Shown here piece after piece: positions 14,478 through 22,955 of a DNA stretch of 33,531 bases (within the stretch, counting starts at the first letter, position 1; each line of letters starts with the position of its first letter). Source of the stretch: DATFLS01 sp964413425. Its GTDB lineage: Bacteria > Fidelibacterota > JAANXI01. A program made the position numbers and the translations under genes. Below the pieces are notes generated by a model that was not told the DNA's origin, did not search any database, and worked only from the letters and a program-made list of their open reading frames with translations. Where the stretch lies: NCBI GenBank assembly GCA_964413425.1, contig CAYPST010000038.1:1-33531 (forward strand), read 5' to 3'.

Positions 14478-16511
14478 TCAGAATGCAACCAACTCTTTAA
14501 CGGCACGCTTCACATCTGCTGTGGATGGGAGTACCTCTTGTTCAAGTATCCAGCTGAACGGAATATGACTATCTTTCGCTGCAATACGTCGGACCGGCCC
14601 GTCCAGCCACGTGAAGCATTCATCCGCAATCTGTGAGGCAATTTCACCTCCGAATCCTCCCGTCAGGTTCGCCTCGTGAGCTATAATAACCTTGTTCGTC
14701 TTACGCACGGACTGAAATATCGTTTCCGTATCCAGCGGGTTCAGGGTTCGCACATCGATGATTTCAACGGAGATGCCTTCTTCCTCCAGTTCCCGCGCTG
14801 CCTCCACAGATTTTTGCACCAGAGATCCCCAGGCGACGATGGTCAGATCCCTGCCGTCTCGCACCACCCGGGCATGTCCGAAGGGAAGCACATAATTTGC
14901 ACCGGGTTCCGGTGCCGCTGCGAACTGCTGCCGGTACATGCCTTTCTGCTCAAAGAATAACACCGGATCGGGATGGCGAATCGCAGTTTTCAGGAGGCCC
15001 TTCGCATCGGCGGCATTGGACGGAAATGCAATCCGCAAGCCGGGGATATGCGAAAAAATCCCGTCGATACTCTGGCTGTGAAAAAGCCCACCGTGGATAT
15101 ATCCGCCCACCGGCACGCGGACGACCACCGGAGCACTCCAGTAGTTGTTTGAACGGTACCGAACGGTCGCCAGTTCGTTTTTCAGTTGCATCATGGCCGT
15201 CCAGATATAATCGCCGAACTGGATTTCAGCCACCGGTTTGAAGCCCCGGATGGCCAGTCCGATGGCGGTACCGATAATGGTGGATTCCGCCAGCGGCGAA
15301 TTGAAGCACCGCTCTTCGCCGTATTTCGTTGAGAGCCCCTTGGTTGCCGTGAACACGCCACCCTTGTTATCCGCCACGTCCTGCCCGAAGACCAGAACCT
15401 GCTCATTCCGCTCCATTTCTTCATCCAGAGCGTGATTGATAGCATCGACCATCATCACCTTTTCTCCTGTTCGCTCTGGTTCCAGGAGAGCCGGTGCTTT
15501 ATAATCCATTGCATACACGTAATGTGTGGCTGTCTCTTTCTCCGGATCAGGCTGTTCTAACGCCCAGTCAACCGCGCGCTCGATTTCTTCTTTCACATCG
15601 GTCCGAATTTCTTCCAGGTCCACCACTGTAGCCAATTCTTCTTTCTGCAGCAGATCCAGGTACTTTGGTATGGGATCTCTTTTTTGTTCCTCTGCCAGTT
15701 GCTCCTCCGTTTTATACTTTCGCTGATCATCAGAACTGGAATGGGGTAACAAACGAACGACATCGGCTACTATTACGGAAGGCCCTTGCCGGTTCCTGGT
15801 CCGTTGAACAACCTCCCTGCTCAACTCATACGACTCCAGAAAATCGGTCCCGTCAACGCGATATCGCTGCACATTCTGATACCCGGCCACAATATCGTAG
15901 GCTGAACCAGCGGTTTGCTGTTCCACCGGCACTGAAATGGCATAATGATTGTCCTCAATGAGAAATATCACCGGCAATTTTTCCCGGCCGGCGAGATTCA
16001 GTGCTTCATGGAAATCTCCCTGGCTGGTGGTCCCATCGCCGGCACTGACCATTACCACTTCATCCGTCCCTTTCTTCACGCTTCCCATAGCAGTGCCGAC
16101 AGCTTGAAGAAATTGGGTGCCTGTGCTGCTGGACTGGGCAACGATACGGAGTGTCGTATCTCCGAAATGCATCGGCATCTGCCGTGCACCGGAGGCGGGA
16201 TCCTCTTTTTTCGAGAGAAACTGGAGTAAAATATCTCTGGGACCAACGCCCAGCGACAAACAGAACGTGAGATCTCTGTAATAAGGATAGAACCAGTCGG
16301 AGCCGGGTTTCATGGCGTATGCCAGGGCCACCTGAATTGCCTCATGCCCGGAAGTCCCCACGTGGAACACACTGCGCCCCTGCTTCAATAAAGCCATCAT
16401 CTTATCATCCAGGCTCCGTGCCATATACATCAATCGGTAGCTTTTGAGCAGCTCCGTACGTGTTAAACCGGCAAGTGCTTGTTCTTCTTTCCTTTGTGTC
16501 TTTAGACTCAC
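14478..16511 (-). CDS. branched-chain-type 2-oxoacid dehydrogenase E1, alpha-beta fusion
   Basis: A 677-residue thiamine-diphosphate enzyme joining the normally separate E1 alpha (1-335) and E1 beta (about 348-677) in one chain, a form I know from Bacteroidetes-like bacteria. The alpha part has the TPP motif GDG (158-160) with Asn188 about 30 residues on (EDNHYAI), and the RIVAQSSSTGTQFLQAVG segment. The beta part shows NHALDEEMERNEQVLVFGQDV, FNSPLAESTIIG, GGYIHGG and HEANLTGGFG. It decarboxylates the 2-oxoacid and acylates the E2 lipoyl arm. The start is a GTG at 16511 sharing four bases (GTGA) with the lipB stop, so translation is coupled. Branched-chain specificity is inferred from similarity. 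Confidence 0.92.
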   Translation of the reverse strand: MSLKTQRKEEQALAGLTRTELLKSYRLMYMARSLDDKMMALLKQGRSVFHVGTSGHEAIQVALAYAMKPGSDWFYPYYRDLTFCLSLGVGPRDILLQFLSKKEDPASGARQMPMHFGDTTLRIVAQSSSTGTQFLQAVGTAMGSVKKGTDEVVMVSAGDGTTSQGDFHEALNLAGREKLPVIFLIEDNHYAISVPVEQQTAGSAYDIVAGYQNVQRYRVDGTDFLESYELSREVVQRTRNRQGPSVIVADVVRLLPHSSSDDQRKYKTEEQLAEEQKRDPIPKYLDLLQKEELATVVDLEEIRTDVKEEIERAVDWALEQPDPEKETATHYVYAMDYKAPALLEPERTGEKVMMVDAINHALDEEMERNEQVLVFGQDVADNKGGVFTATKGLSTKYGEERCFNSPLAESTIIGTAIGLAIRGFKPVAEIQFGDYIWTAMMQLKNELATVRYRSNNYWSAPVVVRVPVGGYIHGGLFHSQSIDGIFSHIPGLRIAFPSNAADAKGLLKTAIRHPDPVLFFEQKGMYRQQFAAAPEPGANYVLPFGHARVVRDGRDLTIVAWGSLVQKSVEAARELEEEGISVEIIDVRTLNPLDTETIFQSVRKTNKVIIAHEANLTGGFGGEIASQIADECFTWLDGPVRRIAAKDSHIPFSWILEQEVLPSTADVKRAVKELVAF

Positions 16512-17230
16512 AATTGGATCCTGTCTGTTGCAATTTGTGTTTGCTGATCATCCGATTCCGGGGAAACTGCAGGACGAACCGTGCACTGAAAAACCTGCTC
16601 GAATTTGTTCACGAACACCTGCCATACCTCCCGGAGGGTAGGCGAGTGTGTGGTTAATGACTGAATCGAACAGACCGCTTTATGAAAAATCCCGCAGGGA
16701 ATGATTCGTCCGAAATACGAGAGATCGGTGGTCACATTCAAGGCAAACCCATGCATGGTTACCCATCGACTTACCTTCACCCCGATTGCCGCGATTTTTT
16801 CCTCGTTCACCCAGACGCCGGTATACTCCGGATCGCGCGTGCCTTCAATCCCATATTCTGCAATCGTTCGTATAATCGCCTCTTCCAACTGCCGGATGTA
16901 CCAATGGACATCTTTCCGGTAATTTTCAAGATGCAGGATGGGATAACCCACCAGCTGCCCGGGGCCATGATAGGTGATGTCGCCGCCTCTATCGATGGGG
17001 ACAAAGTCGATCTTTTTGTCGGTCAACTCATCATCGCCTGCCAGCAGATGATTTTGATCCCCGCTTTTTCCCAGAGTATAGGTCGGCAGGTGCTCCACCA
17101 ACAGGAGCCGATCACCGATTTTATTGGCGACCCGTTGTTCCAGAAGTCGCCGTTGATAATCCCACACTGCACGGTACGGTTGTCTCCCCAGCCACTCATA
17201 TATGACGGTCGGGCTCATCATTCCACCCAT
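16508..17230 (-). CDS. lipB: octanoyl-ACP:protein octanoyltransferase
   Basis: A 240-residue enzyme that moves an octanoyl group from acyl carrier protein to the lipoyl domains. The signature RGGDITYHGPGQ is at 81-92; catalytic Lys145 (EEKIAAIG) and Cys179 (RIIPCGI) are 34 residues apart, as in E. coli LipB. Starts at 17230, 17221 and 17218 are all possible (MGGMMSP); none has a strong ribosome binding site. It lies 38 bases after lpd and overlaps E1 by four bases, so the cell makes E3, LipB and E1 from one message. Confidence 0.95.
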   Translation of the reverse strand: MGGMMSPTVIYEWLGRQPYRAVWDYQRRLLEQRVANKIGDRLLLVEHLPTYTLGKSGDQNHLLAGDDELTDKKIDFVPIDRGGDITYHGPGQLVGYPILHLENYRKDVHWYIRQLEEAIIRTIAEYGIEGTRDPEYTGVWVNEEKIAAIGVKVSRWVTMHGFALNVTTDLSYFGRIIPCGIFHKAVCSIQSLTTHSPTLREVWQVFVNKFEQVFQCTVRPAVSPESDDQQTQIATDRIQL

Positions 17231-17268
17231 ATCTTTGCTCTGAAATCCTTCCCCGGGGATATCATTCG

Positions 17269-18675
17269 CTACAAATGAATTGCCTCGTTGAATGCTGCGC
17301 CGGTGGCTTCTTCGATCACTTCTGAGAGGGTCGGATGGGCGTGTACTGTGTTGTGTAATTCCACCCAGGTTGATTCAAGCGTCTTTGCCGCACCAACTTC
17401 CGCGATGAGCTCGGTGGCTTCCGCTCCAATGATGTGAGCGCCGAGGATTTCGCCGTACCTTGCATCAATCACCACTTTCACGAAACCCTCGGTCTCCCCG
17501 CTGGCAGCGGCTTTACCATTAGGTCTGAATTGATATCTCCCTACTTTGACTTCATACCCCTCATCTTTGGCCTGCTGTTCCGTCAATCCGATACTGGCCA
17601 CCTGCGGCTGACAATAAGTACAGGCCGGTACCAGAGTATAATCCAGCGGAACCGGATTCTTCCCGGAGAATGCTTCCACACAAATAACACCTTCTTTAGC
17701 CCCGGCATGTGCCAGCCAGGGCGGACCAATCACGTCACCAACGGCATAAACGTTGTTGATATTTGTACGATAATATTCATCGGTAACGATCCTGCTGTTC
17801 TCTGTCTCCACTCCGACGTCTTCCAGCCCGATATCTACTATGTTCCCCTGCACACCGATGGCTACCAATGCTGTTTCCGCTTTCATCGTGTCAGAGCCAT
17901 CCTCACTGCTGATCGTCACCTTCACAGTCTTCTTTAATTTGTCTATCGACTCTACCTTCGTATCGGTCAATACATTGATTCCGGCTTTCTTGAACGACTT
18001 CGCCAGTTCTCTGGAGATATCTTCATCTTCGTTCGGAACAATGCGGGATTCCATTTCGATGAGAGTCACGTCGGTACCAAACGTGTTGTAAAAGTAAGCG
18101 AACTCCACACCGATGGCTCCTGCCCCGATAATTATGAGAGACTTCGGCAAGGCATCCAGTGACATTGCCTTCTTATATTCGATAATCTTCTCACCGTCAA
18201 ATTCCACGTCAGAAATCAGCCGGGGCCGGGCGCCGGTTGCAATAATCACATGCTGAGCCTGGACGGTGGATATGTCATCCGAGTCCTCCTTACTCACTTC
18301 AATCGTATCACTGGCTGCGAGTGTTCCCGTTCCGCGGATATAATTGATATCGTTCTTTTTGAAGAGGTATTCCACCCCTTTCACCTGTTTCTGGGCAATT
18401 TTGCGTGAACGATCGATCACGTTTTTAAAGTCGAAGCCCGGACTCTCCACAGAGAGTCCGAAACTTTCTGCTTTATGGAACAGCTGGTATACCTCAGCAC
18501 TTCTCAATAACGCCTTGGTTGGAATACAGCCCCACTTCACACAGATCCCGCCGAGATCTTCCCGCTCAATCACGGCGACCTTATGCCCAAGCTGCGCAGC
18601 ACGAATCGCAGCAACGTATCCCGCCGGTCCGCCACCCAGGACGGCCACGTCTACCGATGAATTTGCCTCAGCCAT
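17269..18675 (-). CDS. lpdA: dihydrolipoyl dehydrogenase (E3)
   Basis: A 468-residue flavoprotein that reoxidises the dihydrolipoyl arm of E2 with NAD+. It has the FAD GGGPAGYVAAIRAAQLG motif, the redox disulfide Cys45-Cys50 (GGICVKWGCIPTK), the NAD motif IIGAGAIGVEFA and the C-terminal active-site HAHPTLSE. It is the first gene of the lipoate-dehydrogenase train, with a promoter about 50 bases upstream and GAGG 8 bases before the ATG. The WGC variant around the second cysteine differs from the common NVGC but is within the family. Confidence 0.95.
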   Translation of the reverse strand: MAEANSSVDVAVLGGGPAGYVAAIRAAQLGHKVAVIEREDLGGICVKWGCIPTKALLRSAEVYQLFHKAESFGLSVESPGFDFKNVIDRSRKIAQKQVKGVEYLFKKNDINYIRGTGTLAASDTIEVSKEDSDDISTVQAQHVIIATGARPRLISDVEFDGEKIIEYKKAMSLDALPKSLIIIGAGAIGVEFAYFYNTFGTDVTLIEMESRIVPNEDEDISRELAKSFKKAGINVLTDTKVESIDKLKKTVKVTISSEDGSDTMKAETALVAIGVQGNIVDIGLEDVGVETENSRIVTDEYYRTNINNVYAVGDVIGPPWLAHAGAKEGVICVEAFSGKNPVPLDYTLVPACTYCQPQVASIGLTEQQAKDEGYEVKVGRYQFRPNGKAAASGETEGFVKVVIDARYGEILGAHIIGAEATELIAEVGAAKTLESTWVELHNTVHAHPTLSEVIEEATGAAFNEAIHL

Positions 18676-18724
18676 TATGCTTTCCTCTGCTCCGTATCAA
18701 ATCCTCACGACGCTATGGATTGTG

Positions 18725-18753
18725 TTTATAAAACGAAAGTTAAAAAAGATCAA
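18725..18753 (-). promoter_or_regulatory. sigma70-type promoter for the lpd-lipB-E1-E2-lipA operon
   Basis: On the minus strand TTGATC (18753-18748), exactly 17 bases, TATAAA (18730-18725). The T-rich spacer and the short leader (about 43 bases to the lpd ATG) fit a standard promoter. Confidence 0.55.
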
Positions 18754-18788
18754 AATCATATCCAAATATCGTTGATGATCAGGTGCTT

Positions 18789-18816
18789 CCAACCGGCAGA
18801 GCCCTGCCGGAGTTGG
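18789..18816 (-). terminator. hairpin between nfo and lpd, possible terminator
   Basis: CCGGCAG (18793-18799) pairs with CTGCCGG (18804-18810) around a 4-base loop, extended by CCAA / TTGG past a 2-base bulge. It lies between the end of the nfo train and the lpd promoter, but is over 200 bases from the nfo stop and lacks a T-run. Confidence 0.35.
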
Positions 18817-19020
18817 GCTGAATGGCAAGTGTCTCCTGTTCAGAGCAAAATTTAATAATGCTTTCCGTCTTTCGGATTGGTGCATACAGCAATGGTAGTA
18901 ACTGATCTCCGCTCAATTCATTCAATCCCGGGCATCTCTATTACAGTCCTGCCTATCCATGGACACATGCCTATATTCTCCGGAAGAGCCTTCATTTGGA
19001 GAAAGCGTGCTCAGCCGGGC

Positions 19021-19896
19021 TCACGGTAATGTCGGCCCAGCCGCTTCCTTTGCTTCCCCCACCAGCTGTCGCATAATCTTCAGGTTCTTCACATACCACG
19101 GATTTCCGCCGGGTGTCTCAAGGATCATCGGAATGCCGTCGAAACACTCATCATTCAACAGCAATCGAAACGCTTCCAGGCCAAGATACCCTCTTCCAAG
19201 ATTCGCATGCCGGTCCACCCGCGATCCCAACGCTTTTTTCGAGTCATTGAGATGGAATACGTGTAACCACTTCGGCCCTATCACCCTTTCGAATTCCCGC
19301 CAGGTCACATGATATGCTTTTTTCTCACGAAGATCATATCCTGCCGCAAACATATGAGAGGTATCCAGGCAAATCCCCATCCTGTTTTTATCTCTGACTT
19401 GCTCGATGATTTCCATGAGTTGTTCGAATGTATAGCCCACGTTGGTTCCCTGACCGGCGGTAATTTCAACGAGGGTCATAACGGAGGACTCATCGGTTTC
19501 CGCGTGAGCCCGGTTCAGACTCTCTGCAATGGTCTTCAAACCGGCCGCTTCACCGGCACCCATATGTGCGCCGGGATGAAATACCAGATATGGAATCCCC
19601 AGAGCCTCACACCGCCGAAGCTCCTCCAGGAAGGCTTCACGAGACTTTTCCAGTTTTGTTTCGTCGGGAGTACCCAGGTTAATCAGGTAAGAGGCATGAG
19701 TTACGACCGCGGAGGGCCTGTGTGCTGCAAGGCTCACCTTGAATTTCGACACCTCATCCTTCCTCAGGGGCGGCGTTGCCCACTGCATCTGATTTTTGGT
19801 GAAAATCTGAATGGCGTCACATCCCAGTATTTCTCCCCGCTCCGGCGCTTTGGAGATGCCGCCGGAGACGGAAACATGTGCTCCGAGAATTTTCAT
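19021..19896 (-). CDS. nfo: endonuclease IV (AP endonuclease)
   Basis: A 291-residue TIM-barrel metal enzyme that cuts DNA 5' of abasic sites in base-excision repair. Family marks are GAHVSVSGGI at the N-terminus, FHPGAHMG, the LDTSHMFAAGYDL strand and HLNDSKKALGSRVDRHANLG, which supply the zinc-binding His, Asp and Glu residues. Length is typical. It is the last gene of the polX-ygfZ-nth-pterin train, 26 bases after folE. With Nth and PolX encoded upstream it completes a lesion removal and gap-filling set. Confidence 0.95.
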   Translation of the reverse strand: MKILGAHVSVSGGISKAPERGEILGCDAIQIFTKNQMQWATPPLRKDEVSKFKVSLAAHRPSAVVTHASYLINLGTPDETKLEKSREAFLEELRRCEALGIPYLVFHPGAHMGAGEAAGLKTIAESLNRAHAETDESSVMTLVEITAGQGTNVGYTFEQLMEIIEQVRDKNRMGICLDTSHMFAAGYDLREKKAYHVTWREFERVIGPKWLHVFHLNDSKKALGSRVDRHANLGRGYLGLEAFRLLLNDECFDGIPMILETPGGNPWYVKNLKIMRQLVGEAKEAAGPTLP

Positions 19897-19922
19897 GATG
19901 AGTCGGTTATCGATTACCTGTG

Positions 19923-20498
19923 TTAAACCTGTCCGAAATTAATCAGCATCAGGAATTCTTGCCGGGTTCGCTGATCCTGCTCAAAGGCTCCGAACATAGC
20001 GCTGGTGGTCGCATAACTGTTTTGCTTCTCAATGCCTCGCATCTGCATACACATATGCCTTCCTTCGATTACGACACCGATTCCAATCGGCTGAATGACT
20101 TCGTTGATGGCATGAGCAACCTGTTGCGTCATGCGTTCCTGCACCTGAAGCCGCCGGGCATACATTTCCACAATCCGGGGGATTTTACTCAACCCGATGA
20201 TCTTCTTGTCCGGAATATACGCCACATGGGCCTTTCCAAAGAACGGCAACAGATGATGTTCACACATGCTGAAATAGTCGATATCTTTAATGGTGATCAT
20301 TTCATGGTAATCGACACTGAACAGAGCATCGTTGACAATGTCCTCCAGGTTGAGGTAGTATCCATGTGAAAAATAATCCCAGGCCTTCGCCACCCGTCGG
20401 GGGGTCTCCAGCAGCCCTTCTCGCTCGGAATCTTCACCGATGCATTTCAGCAAACTTTCGGTTAAATCCCGGACACACGCAATTTCCTCTTCGTTCAT
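19923..20498 (-). CDS. folE: GTP cyclohydrolase I
   Basis: 191 residues. The enzyme opens GTP to 7,8-dihydroneopterin triphosphate, the first step of folate, biopterin and queuosine-type pathways. Zinc ligands are visible as Cys79 and His82 (MCEHHLLPFFGKAHVAYIP) and Cys150 (EGRHMCMQMRG). Length fits the short bacterial type. It sits 96 bases downstream of a 6-pyruvoyltetrahydropterin-synthase-type gene that would use its product. Confidence 0.96.
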   Translation of the reverse strand: MNEEEIACVRDLTESLLKCIGEDSEREGLLETPRRVAKAWDYFSHGYYLNLEDIVNDALFSVDYHEMITIKDIDYFSMCEHHLLPFFGKAHVAYIPDKKIIGLSKIPRIVEMYARRLQVQERMTQQVAHAINEVIQPIGIGVVIEGRHMCMQMRGIEKQNSYATTSAMFGAFEQDQRTRQEFLMLINFGQV

Positions 20499-20594
20499 AT
20501 TCCCTTGTCCTTTATCGGTTTAGCTTACCTTGATTTCCCTGGCTGGATTACGACCTGAGATATCAAAACTTCTTACAGTCCCGGATAAATGGTT

Positions 20595-21008
20595 TTACTC
20601 CCCGCGATACACCGCCCAGTTATTTTCCGTTTCTAGTACTCGTACTTCATATAACATCTCTGCCGGGAGGAATTGTTCAAGCTCTCGATACAATGCTACT
20701 GCGAGGTTTTCGGCTGTGGGGATAATCCCCTGCAGAAAATCCACATCCTTGTTCAAATGGTAATGATCGACTTTTTCAATGAGTTGTTCATGCACCAACT
20801 CTTTCAGGCTTTTCAGTTCGAACAGCATCCCGTCATCCTCGTTTACTTCACCGCGGAGCGTCACCCACAGTTCATAATTATGTCCGTGACCATTGGGGCG
20901 TGCGCACTTGCCAAAGACTTCATAATTCTGTTCATCACTCCATTCGGGGTTCCGGAGCACATGGGAAGCTTCGAATCGAAATCGTTTGGTTAATTCAATA
21001 ATCGGCAT
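20595..21008 (-). CDS. 6-pyruvoyltetrahydropterin synthase-type protein (PTPS/QueD family)
   Basis: 137 residues from the ATG at 21008 (MPIIELTKRFRFEASH), 4 bases after the nth stop with AGGGG upstream; the longer frame from 21053 would overlap nth. Zinc ligands are His of FEASH and the HGH of CARPNGHGHNYEL. The catalytic cysteine is spaced CX5HGH, which I recall as typical of eukaryote-like PTPS (type II), whereas QueD has CX3HGH. The whole chain also resembles human PTPS: VFGKC...NGHGHNY, PTAENLAVALY and ETENNWAVYRGE. It may thus make 6-pyruvoyltetrahydropterin for a biopterin-like cofactor rather than queuosine. The neighbouring folE supports a pterin role. The exact reaction is inference. 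Confidence 0.88.
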   Translation of the reverse strand: MPIIELTKRFRFEASHVLRNPEWSDEQNYEVFGKCARPNGHGHNYELWVTLRGEVNEDDGMLFELKSLKELVHEQLIEKVDHYHLNKDVDFLQGIIPTAENLAVALYRELEQFLPAEMLYEVRVLETENNWAVYRGE

Positions 21009-21012
21009 AACG

Positions 21013-21714
21013 TCACGCCCCTGCGGAATTCTTCGCTTCCATTTGATGGACATTTACTCTGCCCGATGGACAGTATTCCAGCAGTACGCACTCTTCGCAC
21101 CGGGGATTTCGTGCCCTGCAGACCACCCTTCCGTGATCGATAATCAGGTGGGCCCATTGGACCCAGTATTTCTCCGGGATCAGCTGCTGGAGATCGTACT
21201 CAATTTTCTCGGGATTGGTTTCAGCGGTGAGTCCGAGTAACCGGCTGATGCGTTTCACATGGGTATCAACGACAACTCCGGGGATATCGTGCGCTACTCC
21301 CAGAATGACGTTTGCGGTCTTCCTGCCTATTCCCGGTAAGGCAGTTAAGTCCTCCATGGAGTCCGGTACTTTTCCATCATAGTCTTCAATAATACCCGCC
21401 GCAAATCCCTTGATTGACCTGGCCTTGTTGCGATAGAATCCGGTGGAACGAATGTCTTCTTCCAATTCCTCCAGTGCAGCACTGGCAAAACGCTCCGGTG
21501 TGGGATACTTCTCGAAAAGTTGCGGGGTCACCTGATTCACGCGCTTATCCGTGCACTGCGCGGATAATATTGTTGCAACAGACAACTCAAACGCATTTGT
21601 ATGATTTAAAGAGCACTTCGCCTCCGGATATTCCTGTCGGAGCGCGTCAATGATCTTGTGCACCCGATTCTTCCGACCAGCAATCGATTCTTCCGGGAAC
21701 TGTTGCGGCTTCAC
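21013..21714 (-). CDS. nth: endonuclease III (DNA glycosylase/AP lyase)
   Basis: A 233-residue bifunctional glycosylase that removes oxidised pyrimidines. It has the helix-hairpin-helix LPGIGRKTANVIL with catalytic Lys132, Asp150 in VVVDTHVKRI (18 residues on, as in E. coli), and the 4Fe-4S loop Cys199-X6-Cys206-X2-Cys209-X5-Cys215. The start is a GTG at 21714 with AGGAG about 10 bases upstream. It ends 4 bases before the pterin synthase start. Confidence 0.95.
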   Translation of the reverse strand: MKPQQFPEESIAGRKNRVHKIIDALRQEYPEAKCSLNHTNAFELSVATILSAQCTDKRVNQVTPQLFEKYPTPERFASAALEELEEDIRSTGFYRNKARSIKGFAAGIIEDYDGKVPDSMEDLTALPGIGRKTANVILGVAHDIPGVVVDTHVKRISRLLGLTAETNPEKIEYDLQQLIPEKYWVQWAHLIIDHGRVVCRARNPRCEECVLLEYCPSGRVNVHQMEAKNSAGA

Positions 21715-21803
21715 CTGTTACCGACTCCTGGCAGCTGGTTGAGTGAAAATTTTCTTGTTTGCGATGTGTTTCATAGATGCGAACATCCTTTGCGGACTCT
21801 CTT

Positions 21804-22907
21804 TTATCGTTGCCTGGTTTTAGTTGTTGCCATACCATGAAGGGTGCCGTCCCCGGTTTGAATATTTACCGGTAAATTCTCTTGCATGTAGCGGGAGCGA
21901 ATATAACCCAACCCCAGATACCGGTTATGCATCGGAGACCAGCTCAGGCTGGTGACTTCGCCGATTTTCCGGTCGTCCTTCCGGATCACCAGCGGCAGCG
22001 TCAGCAACTGGTCGGCTCGCGCGTTGATTTCGATATGATACAGGTGCTGTTTTACCTTATCATAGTTGATGGTTCGGGCGATCACTTCCTGCCCGGCAAA
22101 GCAGGTATCGAGATCCACGGATCTGTGTATATGGGCTTCGGGCGGGATATGTCGCTCGTTAATTTCGTTTGGACAGGAGGGAATTCCCGCTTCCATCCGG
22201 GCAAGTTCATACGCATTATATCCCATAGGTTCCCAGGACTGCGCAGCTGCCCCCAGCGTTTTCCAAACCCTCGCTCCGATTTCATTGGGAAATACCAGCA
22301 GGATGTCTTGTCCCGTGATGTCATCGATCCGTATACCGGTGATATACGTATCGCCCAGGGAACGGGTGTTTAACAGATAATATTCCCCGGAATCAACAGT
22401 CAAACGGAAGGCCTCGTTCACAAGATCCTTAGCCCCCGGACCGCTGAGTTGGAGCATCGACCACTGGTGACCGGTCTTTTCGAAGCAGACTTCATCTTTG
22501 AAAAATATATATTCCCCCAGGTGATTGAGAATCCGATCTTCCGATGAGGGACCAGTTAACATAAATAACTCATTTTCGCCGGTGAGATACAGCGTGACCC
22601 AATCGATAAAACGGCCTTCTGCAGTGGTGACCACGGTTTCCATTCCCTGGTCCGGTTGGAGGTTATTCACCGGCGCGGATGTCATGCGATGCAAAAAATC
22701 CTGGGCTGTGTTTCCGGTGATGGCTATCCGGCCGTAATAGCTCTTATCGATCATCACGCAGGAGGTATGCAAAGCCTGGTATTCTTGCTGAAGCCCACCA
22801 AATTCGGCAGGCAACCGCCAGCCAAATTTCTCTACCCAGGTCGGATTATATTGGTCATACAAAGGCTCTAATGCAAGATGCTGAATATCGGTATCTATGG
22901 CATGCAT
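21804..22907 (-). CDS. folate-binding YgfZ/GcvT-like protein
   Basis: A 367-residue aminomethyltransferase-fold protein. Residues about 45-240 match the GcvT folate-binding domain; Cys269 lies in DTCFAGQEVIART, close to the YgfZ signature KGCYxGQE, rather than in a GcvT active site. YgfZ proteins bind tetrahydrofolate and help make or repair Fe-S enzymes. No gcvH or gcvP is in the window, which supports YgfZ over glycine cleavage. The length is above the usual YgfZ (about 325). It follows polX by 48 bases and precedes nth, itself an Fe-S enzyme, by 89. The ATG at 22907 has a weak ribosome binding site. Confidence 0.8.
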   Translation of the reverse strand: MHAIDTDIQHLALEPLYDQYNPTWVEKFGWRLPAEFGGLQQEYQALHTSCVMIDKSYYGRIAITGNTAQDFLHRMTSAPVNNLQPDQGMETVVTTAEGRFIDWVTLYLTGENELFMLTGPSSEDRILNHLGEYIFFKDEVCFEKTGHQWSMLQLSGPGAKDLVNEAFRLTVDSGEYYLLNTRSLGDTYITGIRIDDITGQDILLVFPNEIGARVWKTLGAAAQSWEPMGYNAYELARMEAGIPSCPNEINERHIPPEAHIHRSVDLDTCFAGQEVIARTINYDKVKQHLYHIEINARADQLLTLPLVIRKDDRKIGEVTSLSWSPMHNRYLGLGYIRSRYMQENLPVNIQTGDGTLHGMATTKTRQR

Positions 22908-22955
22908 GGTGTTGTTCCAAGCATAGGTTGATTTTTTAGTTCGTTCAATTTCCTC

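Larger units (their letters stand above)
18676..19020. other. 345-base gap between the nfo end and the lpd start
   Basis: Apart from the lpd promoter and the hairpin at 18789-18816, I see no gene or repeat. The short minus-strand frame over 18697-18885 has no family features and covers the promoter, so it is not called. Confidence 0.5.

Noticed and set aside
14478..16511. Assembly or gene-fusion artefact for the long E1
   Set aside because: The frame is continuous through a natural linker, and alpha-beta fused E1 proteins are known in Bacteroidetes-like bacteria.
21804..22907. Glycine cleavage T protein (gcvT)
   Set aside because: The CFAGQE motif fits YgfZ better and no gcvH or gcvP is nearby.
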